Origin: DATHYZ01 sp035458865
Lineage (GTDB): Bacteria; Chloroflexota; Limnocylindria; Limnocylindrales; CSP1-4
DNA length: 28,606 nucleotides
Direction of reading: 5' to 3'
NCBI GenBank assembly: GCA_035458865.1
Contig: DATHYZ010000262.1
Coordinates: 1-28,606 of the forward strand
Part shown: positions 14,660 through 22,438 of the stretch, piece after piece
Position numbering within the stretch: the stretch's first letter is position 1
Layout of the letters: each line of letters begins with the position of its first letter
Notes under the pieces: model-generated
Database searches by the model: none
Told to the model about the DNA's origin: nothing
The model's input: only the letters and a program-made list of their open reading frames with translations
Made by a program: the position numbers and the translations under genes

Positions 14660-16390
14660 GTGGAGCGCCGAACCGATCGCCCCCTCGAGCGCCGCGCCCG
14701 GGACCTCCGCTCGCTCACGGACGAGCCCTGGGACCTGGTCGTGGTGGGTGGTGGCGTCACCGGCGCCGGGATCCTGCTCGACGCCGCCTCGCGCGGCCTT
14801 CGTGCGGCCCTGGTCGAGCGCGACGACCTGGCCGTCGGGACCTCGTCCCGATCCTCGCGGCTGATCCATGGCGGTCTTCGGTACCTCGAGCGGTTCCAGG
14901 TCGGCCTCGTCCGCGAGGCCCTGGCCGAGCGCTCGCGGCTGCTCCGGCTGGCGCCGCACCTGGTGACGATCGAGCCGTTCCTCTTCCCGCTGTACGGTCC
15001 ACCGCTGGTGACCCGGTTCTTCTACGGGACCGGCATCGCCCTGTACGACGTGCTCGGCGCGGCCCGCGACGGCGGTCGTGCCCGGCACCTGGGGGTCGAG
15101 GCGACGTTGCGCCTCGCGCCGGTCCTTCGCCGGGGCGGCCTGCGTGGCGGCATCGTGTACCACGACGGTGCCGAGGACGATGCCCGGTTCGTGGTCGCCC
15201 TGGTCCGCACCGCGCGGACGCTGGGTGCCGTCGCTGCGACGCGGACCGAGGCCACCGGCGTGGTCCGCGACGGGAGCGGACGCACCACCGGGATCGTGGT
15301 CCGCGATCGGCTGGATGGCAGCGAGATCACGATCCGGGCCAGCCATGTCGTGGACGCGACCGGGGTCTGGGCCTCCCGCCCCGAGAACCCCTTCGGCGGG
15401 CCGCCGGTCCCGATGGTCCCCAGCCGGGGCTCGCACCTGGTGGTCGCCCGCGACCGCCTCCCGCTCCACACCGGGATGACGATCCGGGTCCCCGGCAAGG
15501 TGGTCTTCCTCGTACCCTGGCCCGATGCCTGGGTCATCGGCACGACCGACGAGCCCGACCCTGGCCCGCCGGACCGACCGGCCCCGACCGAGCACGAGGT
15601 CCGCCGCATCCTGGCCACCGTCAACGGCACGCTCGACGTCGACCTTCGGCTGGACGAGGTCCTGGGGGCCTTCACCGGGATCCGACCACTCGTGGGAGAT
15701 GGGGCCGACGGCTCCACGATCAAGGTCAGTCGCGAGCACCGGGTCAGGGTCGGAGCCGACGGCCTCGTCCGGATCGGTGGGGGCAAGTACACGACCTACC
15801 GGGTGATGGCCTGCGACGCGGTCGACGCCGCCCTCGGGGAGGAGGCGCGCCGACGTCCGTCGGCGACGGCCGACCTGCCCCTGGTGGGAGCGGCCGACCG
15901 ACCCGCGCTCGACGGGCTCGCCCGCTCGCTGGCGACGGACCATGGCCTGGCACCCGGCGTGGCCGAGCGGCTCGTCGCGCGGCACGGGACCGAGGCGACG
16001 ACGATCGCCGCCATGGCGACCGCGAGCGGTCTCTCGGGGACGCTCGGGCCCGGCGTCTCCCAGCTCGAGGCCGAGGTCGCCTGGGCCGCCGACGAGGAGA
16101 TGGCCCTCTCGCTCGACGACGTGCTCTCGCGTCGGATGCGGCTCTCCACGACGCTGGCCGATCGGGGCGCCTCGCTGGCCCCGCGCGTGGCGGGGATCCT
16201 GGGAGCCCGACTCGGCTGGGACGAGGCGCGCCAGCGCGAGGAGATCGACCGCTACCTGGCGAGCGCCCACCGCGAGTACGACGTTCCCGGCCGTGACGCC
16301 GGGTCCGGGTCATCCGGGACGGCCGGCGATGCGGTGATGTCGTCACCGGGCCCAGCCCCGGTCGTCGCCGGCGCCAGGGCCGCCCGATGA
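14660..16390 (+). CDS. glpD: Aerobic glycerol-3-phosphate dehydrogenase (FAD)
   Basis: A 576-residue protein from GTG 14660; ATG 14609 in the same frame would add 17 residues. Neither has a clear ribosome site, and I prefer GTG because it places the FAD motif at the normal distance. Marks are the dinucleotide-binding DLVVVGGGVTGAG (about 25-37), GTSSRSSRLIHGGLRYLE, which is the GlpD signature, PSRGSHLVV and WVIGTTDEPD in the middle, and GIRPLVGD with GGGKYTTYR near 340-380, then the C-terminal helical cap domain. It oxidises glycerol-3-phosphate to dihydroxyacetone phosphate and passes electrons to quinone at the membrane. The last 35 residues form a Gly/Ser/Ala tail. The stop overlaps the glpK start (ATGA). 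Confidence 0.92.
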   Translation: MERRTDRPLERRARDLRSLTDEPWDLVVVGGGVTGAGILLDAASRGLRAALVERDDLAVGTSSRSSRLIHGGLRYLERFQVGLVREALAERSRLLRLAPHLVTIEPFLFPLYGPPLVTRFFYGTGIALYDVLGAARDGGRARHLGVEATLRLAPVLRRGGLRGGIVYHDGAEDDARFVVALVRTARTLGAVAATRTEATGVVRDGSGRTTGIVVRDRLDGSEITIRASHVVDATGVWASRPENPFGGPPVPMVPSRGSHLVVARDRLPLHTGMTIRVPGKVVFLVPWPDAWVIGTTDEPDPGPPDRPAPTEHEVRRILATVNGTLDVDLRLDEVLGAFTGIRPLVGDGADGSTIKVSREHRVRVGADGLVRIGGGKYTTYRVMACDAVDAALGEEARRRPSATADLPLVGAADRPALDGLARSLATDHGLAPGVAERLVARHGTEATTIAAMATASGLSGTLGPGVSQLEAEVAWAADEEMALSLDDVLSRRMRLSTTLADRGASLAPRVAGILGARLGWDEARQREEIDRYLASAHREYDVPGRDAGSGSSGTAGDAVMSSPGPAPVVAGARAAR

Positions 16391-17886
16391 GCCGGGCCCG
16401 CTACGTCCTGGCCCTCGATCAGGGGACCACGTCCTCGAGAGCCATCCTGTTCGACCGGAGCGGTCGCCCGGTCGCCTCGGCCCAGCAGGAGTTCCCCCAG
16501 GGCTTCCCGGCCCCCGGGCACGTGACCCACGACCCGGCGGACATCTGGTCGACCCAGCTGGCGACCGCCCGGGAGGCCATCACGCGGGCCGGGGCTGGTC
16601 CCGAGGACGTCGAGGCCATCGGCCTGACGAACCAGCGCGAGACGACGATCGTCTGGGACCGGGCCACCGGGGAGCCGATCGCCGACGCGATCGTCTGGCA
16701 GAGCCGGATCACCGCTCCGCGCTGCGAGGCGCTCCGGGCCGCCGGCCTCGAGCCGCTCTTCCGGGAGCGGACCGGGCTGCCCTTGGACGCCTACTTCTCG
16801 GGACCCAAGATCGCCGAGATCCTCGACGCCGTCCCGGGTGCCCGTGCGCGTGCCGAGGCAGGCGAGCTTGCCGCCGGCACCGTGGACACCTTCCTGCTCT
16901 GGCGGCTCACCCGTGGCCGGGTCCACGCGACCGACGTCTCGAATGCCAGCCGGACCCTGCTCCTGGATCTCCGCACCCTCGACTGGGACCCTGAGCTGGC
17001 GGCCCTGGTCGGCGTGCCGTTGGCGGCGCTGCCCCAGGTCCGCTCCAGCTCCGAGCCGTACGGCGAGGCGGATCCGGGGTGGCTCGGGAGGGCCATCCCG
17101 ATCGCCGGGATCGCCGGCGACCAGCAGGCCGCCACGTTCGGGCAGGTCTGCCTCTCGCCGGGGATGGCCAAGAACACCTACGGGACCGGGGCCTTCACCC
17201 TCCGCAACGTCGGCGATCAGCCGGTCGCGTCGAGCAGCGGGCTCCTGACGACCGTCCTCTGGCAGCTCGGCCCGGGGGCGCCGCCGGCGTACGCCCTCGA
17301 GGGCTCGGTCTTCATCGCCGGCGCGGCGATCCAGTGGCTTCGCGACGGGCTCCGGGCCATCGAGCGGTCGGGCGACGTCGAGGCGTTGGCCGCCACGGCC
17401 CGCGATCGCGTCGTGCTCGTGCCGGCCTTCACCGGGCTCGGCGCGCCGCACTGGGATCCGGACGCCCGGGGTCTCCTGATCGGTCTGACCCGGGGGACCG
17501 GGCTCGCGGAGATCGCGCGGGCGGCGGTCGACTCGATCGCCCTCCAGGTCACCGATGTCCTGGAGGCCATGGAGGCCGACACCGGCGGGCGCTTGGAGGA
17601 GCTCCGCGTGGACGGTGGAGCCGCCGGCAACGACGCCCTCCTGCAGCTCCAGGCCGATCTCCTGGAGGTGCCCGTGGAGCGGCCCGTCGTGACGGAGACC
17701 ACGGCCCTGGGCGCGGCGTTCCTGGCCGGGCTGGCGGTCGGCTTCTGGTCGGGTGTCGACGAGCTGGCGGCCACCTGGCATCTGGACCGCCGCTTCGAGC
17801 CGCGGATGGGCACGGCCGAGCGAGCTGCCCTCCTTGGCGACTGGCATCGAGCGGTCGAGCGCGCGAAGGGCTGGGCCGCCCGGTGA
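16387..17886 (+). CDS. glpK: Glycerol kinase
   Basis: A 499-residue FGGY-family kinase of normal length. The first ATP motif is LALDQGTTSSRAILFD (about 8-23). Substrate-site segments are GLTNQRETTIVWDRATG (about 80) and DAIVWQSR. The adenosine-side marks are GIAGDQQAATFGQ (about 241-253), KNTYGTGAF (about 262) and DGGAAGNDALLQLQADLL near 415. It phosphorylates glycerol to glycerol-3-phosphate using ATP, feeding GlpD encoded immediately upstream with a four-base overlap. No glycerol facilitator gene is nearby, so uptake must use diffusion or a gene elsewhere. The next gene, argH, starts 13 bases after the stop. Confidence 0.95.
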   Translation: MSRARYVLALDQGTTSSRAILFDRSGRPVASAQQEFPQGFPAPGHVTHDPADIWSTQLATAREAITRAGAGPEDVEAIGLTNQRETTIVWDRATGEPIADAIVWQSRITAPRCEALRAAGLEPLFRERTGLPLDAYFSGPKIAEILDAVPGARARAEAGELAAGTVDTFLLWRLTRGRVHATDVSNASRTLLLDLRTLDWDPELAALVGVPLAALPQVRSSSEPYGEADPGWLGRAIPIAGIAGDQQAATFGQVCLSPGMAKNTYGTGAFTLRNVGDQPVASSSGLLTTVLWQLGPGAPPAYALEGSVFIAGAAIQWLRDGLRAIERSGDVEALAATARDRVVLVPAFTGLGAPHWDPDARGLLIGLTRGTGLAEIARAAVDSIALQVTDVLEAMEADTGGRLEELRVDGGAAGNDALLQLQADLLEVPVERPVVTETTALGAAFLAGLAVGFWSGVDELAATWHLDRRFEPRMGTAERAALLGDWHRAVERAKGWAAR

Positions 17887-17899
17887 GCGAGGATCGACG

Positions 17900-19330
17900 A
17901 TGAAGCTCTGGGGCGGCCGGTTCCGGCAAGCCAACGATGCCGCGGTGACCGAGTTCACCCGCTCGACCCATGTCGACGTCGAGCTCGCCGACGACGACCT
18001 GGTGGGCTCGATCGCCCATGTCCGGGGACTCGGTCGCGCCGGGCTCCTCCAGGAGGCCGAGGTCACGACCCTCGTCGAGGGGCTCGAGGCGCTGCGGCGT
18101 GACCTCGCGGCCGGTGAGCTCGTGCTCGATCCCGCCCTCGAGGACGTCCACCTCAACCTCGAGGCGCAGCTCGTCGAGCGGGTCGGGCCGGTGGCGGGAC
18201 GGCTCCACACGGGCCGCTCCCGGAACGACCAGGTCGCGACCGACCTGCGCCTCTGGACGCGCCGGGCCTGCGACCGGCTCGACCGGGCCGCCCTGGGCCT
18301 CGAGGCGGCGCTCGTCGGGCTCGCCGAGCGGGACGGCGACGCCGTCCTGCCGGGGACCACCCACATCCAGCCGGCCCAGCCCGTGCTGCTCGCCCATCAC
18401 CTGCTGGCGTACGTCGAGATGCTCGAGCGCGACCGGGGGCGCCTGGCCGATGCGCGGCGCCGCCTGAACGTCAGCCCGCTCGGCTCGGGCGCCCTGGCCG
18501 GGAGCGGCTTCCCGGTCGATCGCGAGGCGGTGGCCCGGGAGCTCGGCTTCGACGGCGTCACGGCGAACTCGCTCGACGCGGTGGCCGACCGCGACTTCGT
18601 CGTCGAGGTCCTGGCCGCCTGCGCCCTCGCGATGACCCACCTCTCGAGGCTCGCCGAGGAGATCACCTGGTGGTCGAACCCACGGTTCGGGTTCATCCGG
18701 GTCGCGGACGCGTACTCGACCGGCTCGTCGATGATGCCGAACAAGCGGAACCCGGACCCGGCCGAGCTGGTCCGCGGACGGACCGCCACGGTGGCCGGCG
18801 CCCTCGCAGGCCTCCTGGGCCTGCTCAAGGGCCTGCCGCTGGCGTACCAGCGCGACCTCCAGGAGGACAAGGCGCCGCTCTTCGGGGCCGTCGCGACACT
18901 GGAGGGCTCGCTGGCCGTCATGGCCGGGCTCCTCACGACGTTGACCATCGACGCCGCCCGGATGCGCGAGGCGGCATCGGAAGGCGCCACGACGGCCACC
19001 GCGGTCGCCGACGCCCTGGTTCGCCGTGGCGTGCCCTTCCGGTCCGCCCACCACATCGTCGGCGCGCTTGTCGCCGAGGTCGAGGAGGCCGACGTCGGGC
19101 TCGAGGACGCCCCCGATGCGCTCGTCCTGCTCGTCCTCGCCGGGAGCGCCGATCCGCGGGCGGTCGAGCTGGCGTCCCAGGCGGGGATCGCCGAGGAGCT
19201 CCGGGCCGCAGCCTCGCTCGAGGCGGCGATCGCGTCGTGCGACGTCGTCGGCGGGACGGCTCCGGCCCGGGTCGGGGCGGCCCTGGCGGCCGCGCGCGAG
19301 CGGATCGACCGGGAGATGGGCGGCAGGTAG
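17900..19330 (+). CDS. argH: Argininosuccinate lyase
   Basis: A 476-residue member of the fumarase/aspartase superfamily, read from ATG 17900 with GAGGA at 17889-17893. Marks are the start KLWGGRF, the segment EDVHLNLE and HTGRSRNDQVATDLRLW (about 108-125), TTHIQPAQPV (about 153), and the catalytic loop GSSMMPNKRNPD (about 275-286), which carries the active-site Ser. The C-terminus has SCDVVGGTAPARV. It splits argininosuccinate into arginine and fumarate, the last step of arginine synthesis. The rest of the arg genes lie on the other strand beyond the adenosine deaminase, so this copy is apparently transcribed with glpD-glpK. No ARG-box-like site is visible upstream. Confidence 0.95.
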   Translation: MKLWGGRFRQANDAAVTEFTRSTHVDVELADDDLVGSIAHVRGLGRAGLLQEAEVTTLVEGLEALRRDLAAGELVLDPALEDVHLNLEAQLVERVGPVAGRLHTGRSRNDQVATDLRLWTRRACDRLDRAALGLEAALVGLAERDGDAVLPGTTHIQPAQPVLLAHHLLAYVEMLERDRGRLADARRRLNVSPLGSGALAGSGFPVDREAVARELGFDGVTANSLDAVADRDFVVEVLAACALAMTHLSRLAEEITWWSNPRFGFIRVADAYSTGSSMMPNKRNPDPAELVRGRTATVAGALAGLLGLLKGLPLAYQRDLQEDKAPLFGAVATLEGSLAVMAGLLTTLTIDAARMREAASEGATTATAVADALVRRGVPFRSAHHIVGALVAEVEEADVGLEDAPDALVLLVLAGSADPRAVELASQAGIAEELRAAASLEAAIASCDVVGGTAPARVGAALAAARERIDREMGGR

Positions 19331-19353
19331 GCCTCGGCTCGGCTTCGGGCCTG
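19328..19353 (+). terminator. Weak hairpin at the end of argH
   Basis: AGGCC (19329-19333) pairs with GGCCT (19348-19352), with a flanking T-G wobble, and overlaps the argH stop codon. The loop is 14 bases and there is no U-tract, so this is only a candidate. Confidence 0.25.
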
Positions 19354-19407
19354 CTCACGGGTCGTCCAGGGTGCGCAGCTTCGTGGCCCGAGGGACGTGC
19401 CGGGCGG

Positions 19408-19435
19408 TCGACAGGCGGCGCCTTCGCGGTACGAT
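19408..19435 (+). promoter_or_regulatory. Promoter of the adenosine deaminase gene
   Basis: TCGACA (19408-19413, five of six to TTGACA) and TACGAT (19430-19435, four of six to TATAAT) are spaced by 16 bases, the best conventional pair on the plus strand here. The start site would fall near 19442, giving a leader of about 25 bases that contains GGAGG (19456-19460), seven bases before GTG 19468. It therefore separates this gene from argH. Confidence 0.55.
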
Positions 19436-19467
19436 CGACGCGATCGATCGACGGTGGAGGGCGAGCG

Positions 19468-20571
19468 GTGCTGACATTCGAGACGATCCAGCGAGCGCCC
19501 AAGGCGCTCCTCCACGACCATCTCGATGGCGGTCTGCGACCGGCCACGGTGGTGGACCTCGCCCGCGAGACCGGCTATGGAGCCCTCCCGACCTCGGACG
19601 TCGGGGATCTCGCGCGGTGGTTCACCCGGGGGGCGGACCGCAAGAGCCTCGAGCTCTACCTCGAGACGTTCGCCCACACGGTCGGGGTCATGCAGACGCC
19701 CGATGCGCTGGCCAGGGTCGCCGCCGAGTGCGCCGAGGACCTCGCCGCGGATGGTGTCGTCTACGCCGAGATCCGCTTCGCCCCCGAGCTCCACGTGGAG
19801 CGTGGCCTCACCCTCGATGAGGTCGTCGAGGCCGTGCAGGCCGGCTTCCGGGAAGGCGAGCTTCGGGCCGCCGCGGCCGGCCACCCGATCGAGGTCCGGA
19901 CCCTCATCACGGCCATGCGCCAGTTCGCCCGCAGCCTCGAGATCGCTCAGCTCGCCGTCCGCTGGCGCGACCGCGGTGTGGTGGGCTTCGACGTCGCCGG
20001 CCCCGAGGCCGGCTACCGACCGACCCGCTACATCGAGGCGTTCGATCTCGTCCGCCACGAGAACTTCCACCTGACGATCCACGCCGGCGAGAGCTTCGGG
20101 CTGCCGTCGATCGCCGAGGCCCTGCAGTGGTGCGGCGCGGAGCGCCTGGGGCATGGCGTTCGGATCGCCGACGACGTCGAGGTCCGGGACGACGGATCGG
20201 TCCACCTGGGGCGCCTCGCGGCACTGGTCCGCGATCGGCGCGTCCCGCTGGAGATGTGCCCCACCTCGAACGTCCACACCGGGGCTGCGACGTCCATCGA
20301 GGCACACCCCTTCGACCTGCTCCGCCGCCTCCGCTTCCGGGTGACGGTCAACACCGACAACCGGCTCATGAGCGGGGTCTCGATGTCGAGCGAGATGGCG
20401 GCCCTGGATGCGGCCTTCGACCTTGGCCTCGGCGAGCTCGAGTGGCTGACGATCAACGCGCTCAAGAGCGCCTTCGCGCCGTTCGACGAGCGGCTCCGCC
20501 TCATCAACGAGGTCGTCAAGCCCGGCTACGCCCGGCTCCGGGCCGAGGCGATGCCGGTCGTCGTCGGGTAG
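19468..20571 (+). CDS. add: Adenosine deaminase
   Basis: A 367-residue amidohydrolase-fold enzyme from GTG 19468, with GGAGG seven bases upstream; the frame is open upstream only as a shadow of argH. Zinc ligands and catalytic residues are visible: His16 and His18 in LLHDHLDGG, His205 and Glu208 in IHAGES, the LGHGVRI segment (about 228), the EMCPTSNVHT strand (about 265) and Asp297 in NTDNRLMSG. It converts adenosine or deoxyadenosine to inosine or deoxyinosine in purine salvage. The residue after the zinc-binding Asp is Asn where many ADAs have Asp; I recall this NTDNRLMS form from actinobacterial enzymes. It is convergent with argG and has its own promoter. Confidence 0.92.
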   Translation: MLTFETIQRAPKALLHDHLDGGLRPATVVDLARETGYGALPTSDVGDLARWFTRGADRKSLELYLETFAHTVGVMQTPDALARVAAECAEDLAADGVVYAEIRFAPELHVERGLTLDEVVEAVQAGFREGELRAAAAGHPIEVRTLITAMRQFARSLEIAQLAVRWRDRGVVGFDVAGPEAGYRPTRYIEAFDLVRHENFHLTIHAGESFGLPSIAEALQWCGAERLGHGVRIADDVEVRDDGSVHLGRLAALVRDRRVPLEMCPTSNVHTGAATSIEAHPFDLLRRLRFRVTVNTDNRLMSGVSMSSEMAALDAAFDLGLGELEWLTINALKSAFAPFDERLRLINEVVKPGYARLRAEAMPVVVG

Positions 20572-20581
20572 GGGAGCCTGG

Positions 20582-20614
20582 GGCCCGGACGACGGCGGAT
20601 CGCCCGGTCGGGCC
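20582..20614. terminator. Hairpin in the gap between convergent add and argG
   Basis: The 33-base element fills most of the 50-base gap. GGCCCG (20582-20587) pairs with CGGGCC (20609-20614), AC (20589-20590) with GT (20607-20608), and GGCG (20594-20597) with CGCC (20601-20604) around the loop GAT; one bulged base and a small internal loop break the stem. It can fold on either strand, but neither side has a U-tract. A bidirectional terminator is the likely role. Confidence 0.5.
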
Positions 20615-20621
20615 GAGGCGG

Positions 20622-21902
20622 TCAGCCGGTCGGGGTCGCCTCCGTCACCGACGTCTCGAGGCGCTCGAGGATCGGATCGGTCCAGGTCCAGGCGGCCCCG
20701 TGATGGGCGCCGACCGCACCGTGGCGAGCTGCCTCGACCCGCAGCGGCAGCCCGAAGATCTCGATGAAGCCGACCGCGCTGGCGTGGTCGAAGGCGTCAC
20801 CCTCGTCGTACGTGGCGAGATCCTTGTCGTAGAGCGACAGCGGCGAGCGTCGACCCACCAGGACCGCCGAGCCGTGGTCGAGTCGCAGTCGGGCCTCGCC
20901 GGAGACGACCCGCTGCGACGAGGCGGCGTAGGCGCGGAGGTCGCGCGAGAGCGCGCTGAACCACAGCCCGTCGTAGGTGAGCCGGGCGAGCTCGTCGGCC
21001 ACCAGGCTGTTGAAGCGGAGCGTGTCCTTGGTCAGGGTCAGGCCCTCGAGGCCGCGGTGGGCGGTGTGGAGGATCGTCGCCGCCGGCGCCTCGTAGACCT
21101 CGCGGCTCTTGATGCCGACGAGGCGGTCCTCGACGTGGTCCACGCGGCCGACGCCATGGGCGCCGCCGAGGGCGTTGAGCCGTTCCACCAGCTCGGCCGG
21201 CGGCAGGCGTTCGCCGTCGACCGAGACGGGGATGCCGCCCTCGAAGGCGATGACGACCTCGACCGGGGCGGGGGCGTCGGACGGGGCGACCGTCCACTCG
21301 TAGGCGTCGGGCGGCGGGGTGACCCAGGGATCCTCGAGGACACCGGTCTCGCACGATCGACCCCACAGGTTGACGTCGATCGAGTAGGGCGACTGCTTGG
21401 TGATCGGGATCTCGATGCCGCGGGCCTCCGCGTAGTCGATCTCCTGGTCGCGGGTCAGGCCCATGCCGACCCGCATCGGGGCCACGACGGCCAGCCCGGG
21501 GTCCAGGGCGTGGACGGCGACGTCGAAGCGGACCTGGTCGTTGCCCTTGCCCGTACAGCCGTGGGCGACGGCGTCTGCCCCGTCGCGTCGGGCGACCTCG
21601 ACCAGCAGCTGGGCGATGAGCGGGCGGGCCAGGGCCGTCGCCAGCGGGTAGGCGCCCTGGTAGAGCCCGCCAGCCTGGAGGTGCGGCCAGACGAAGTCGG
21701 TGACGAACTGGTCGCGGGCATCCACGACGTAGGCCTTCGAGGCGCCGGCGGCCATCGCGCGCCGCTCGACGCCCTCGCGCAGGGAGCCGCCGCCGACGTC
21801 GACGGTGAGGGTGACCACCTCGACCCCGTACTGCTCCCGGAGCCAGGCGACGGCGACCGAGGTGTCGAGGCCGCCGCTGTAGGCGAGGACGACCTTCTTC
21901 AT
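20622..21902 (-). CDS. argG: Argininosuccinate synthase
   Basis: A 426-residue enzyme. The N-type ATP pyrophosphatase loop AYSGGLDTS lies at residues 7-15; GCTGKGNDQVRFD (about 117) and the GRSCETGVLEDPW segment (about 182) are diagnostic. LPP and GRVDHVEDRLVGIKSREVYEAPAATIL follow, then the C-terminal multimerisation part with SPLSLYDKDLATY. It joins citrulline and aspartate using ATP to form argininosuccinate. It is somewhat longer than the usual 400 residues, mainly at the C-terminus. The ATG at 21902 overlaps the argR stop in ATGA (21899-21902), so it is coupled to argR and is the last gene of the argCJBRG operon. argH is not adjacent but convergent about 1.3 kb away, past add. Confidence 0.95.
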   Translation of the reverse strand: MKKVVLAYSGGLDTSVAVAWLREQYGVEVVTLTVDVGGGSLREGVERRAMAAGASKAYVVDARDQFVTDFVWPHLQAGGLYQGAYPLATALARPLIAQLLVEVARRDGADAVAHGCTGKGNDQVRFDVAVHALDPGLAVVAPMRVGMGLTRDQEIDYAEARGIEIPITKQSPYSIDVNLWGRSCETGVLEDPWVTPPPDAYEWTVAPSDAPAPVEVVIAFEGGIPVSVDGERLPPAELVERLNALGGAHGVGRVDHVEDRLVGIKSREVYEAPAATILHTAHRGLEGLTLTKDTLRFNSLVADELARLTYDGLWFSALSRDLRAYAASSQRVVSGEARLRLDHGSAVLVGRRSPLSLYDKDLATYDEGDAFDHASAVGFIEIFGLPLRVEAARHGAVGAHHGAAWTWTDPILERLETSVTEATPTG

Positions 21903-22438
21903 GATCTGGATGCCTCCGTGGTGCGGCCCTCGTCACCGACGGGGGCGGATGTCGGGCCGATCGTGCCGGTCCGCAGGATCTCGAAGCGCTCGCGCCAGTG
22001 CTCGAGGTCGGGCTCGGTCGCGAAGAGCACGAGGACGGTGTTGTCGCCGGCGAGGGTGCCGACCTGATCGGCCAGCGTCGACTCGTCGATGGCCTGGGCG
22101 ACGACGCTCGCCGTCCCGGCCGAGCCGGTCAGGACGAGGATCAGTCCGCTCCGGCCCACGGTCACCGGGATGTCGGCCAGGATCCGGCGCAGCCGCTCGT
22201 CCGAGGCGCTCGGGGCCGCCGGTGCGGCGAGGTCCTCGGGGGCGACGTAGACCGGCCCGTTCGAGCGGGGTGCCTTCACCAGCCCCAGCTCCGCGATGTC
22301 CCGACTCACCGTCGCCTGGGTGACCGCGAACCCGCGCTCCGCCAGCGCCTCGGCGAGCGCCGCCTGGCTGCCGATCGGGCGGCGGGCGATGAGCTCGCGG
22401 ATGGCCAGCTGGCGCGCCGGCTTCTCGGCCGCGGTCAT
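21899..22438 (-). CDS. argR: Arginine repressor
   Basis: A 179-residue protein from ATG 22438, which overlaps the argB stop in ATGA (22435-22438). The N-terminal winged helix (about 10-57) carries SQAALAEALAERGFAVTQATVSRDI, the ArgR signature with the Ser-Arg pair that contacts DNA. A Pro/Ala linker follows (about 66-79). The C-terminal hexamerisation and arginine-sensing domain (about 82-155) has SAGTASVVAQAID and GTLAGDNTVLVLF. Most ArgR proteins have GDD here, whose Asp residues bind arginine; the second position is Asn133. About 20 extra polar residues end the chain (usual length about 150). It should repress argC transcription from the paired sites at 25773-25808, and so its own synthesis. 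Confidence 0.93.
   Translation of the reverse strand: MTAAEKPARQLAIRELIARRPIGSQAALAEALAERGFAVTQATVSRDIAELGLVKAPRSNGPVYVAPEDLAAPAAPSASDERLRRILADIPVTVGRSGLILVLTGSAGTASVVAQAIDESTLADQVGTLAGDNTVLVLFATEPDLEHWRERFEILRTGTIGPTSAPVGDEGRTTEASRS

Noticed and set aside
14654..16270. A 538-residue minus-strand open frame opposite glpD
   Set aside because: It shadows glpD, whose FAD motif and GlpD signature are intact. The antisense translation shows no domain.
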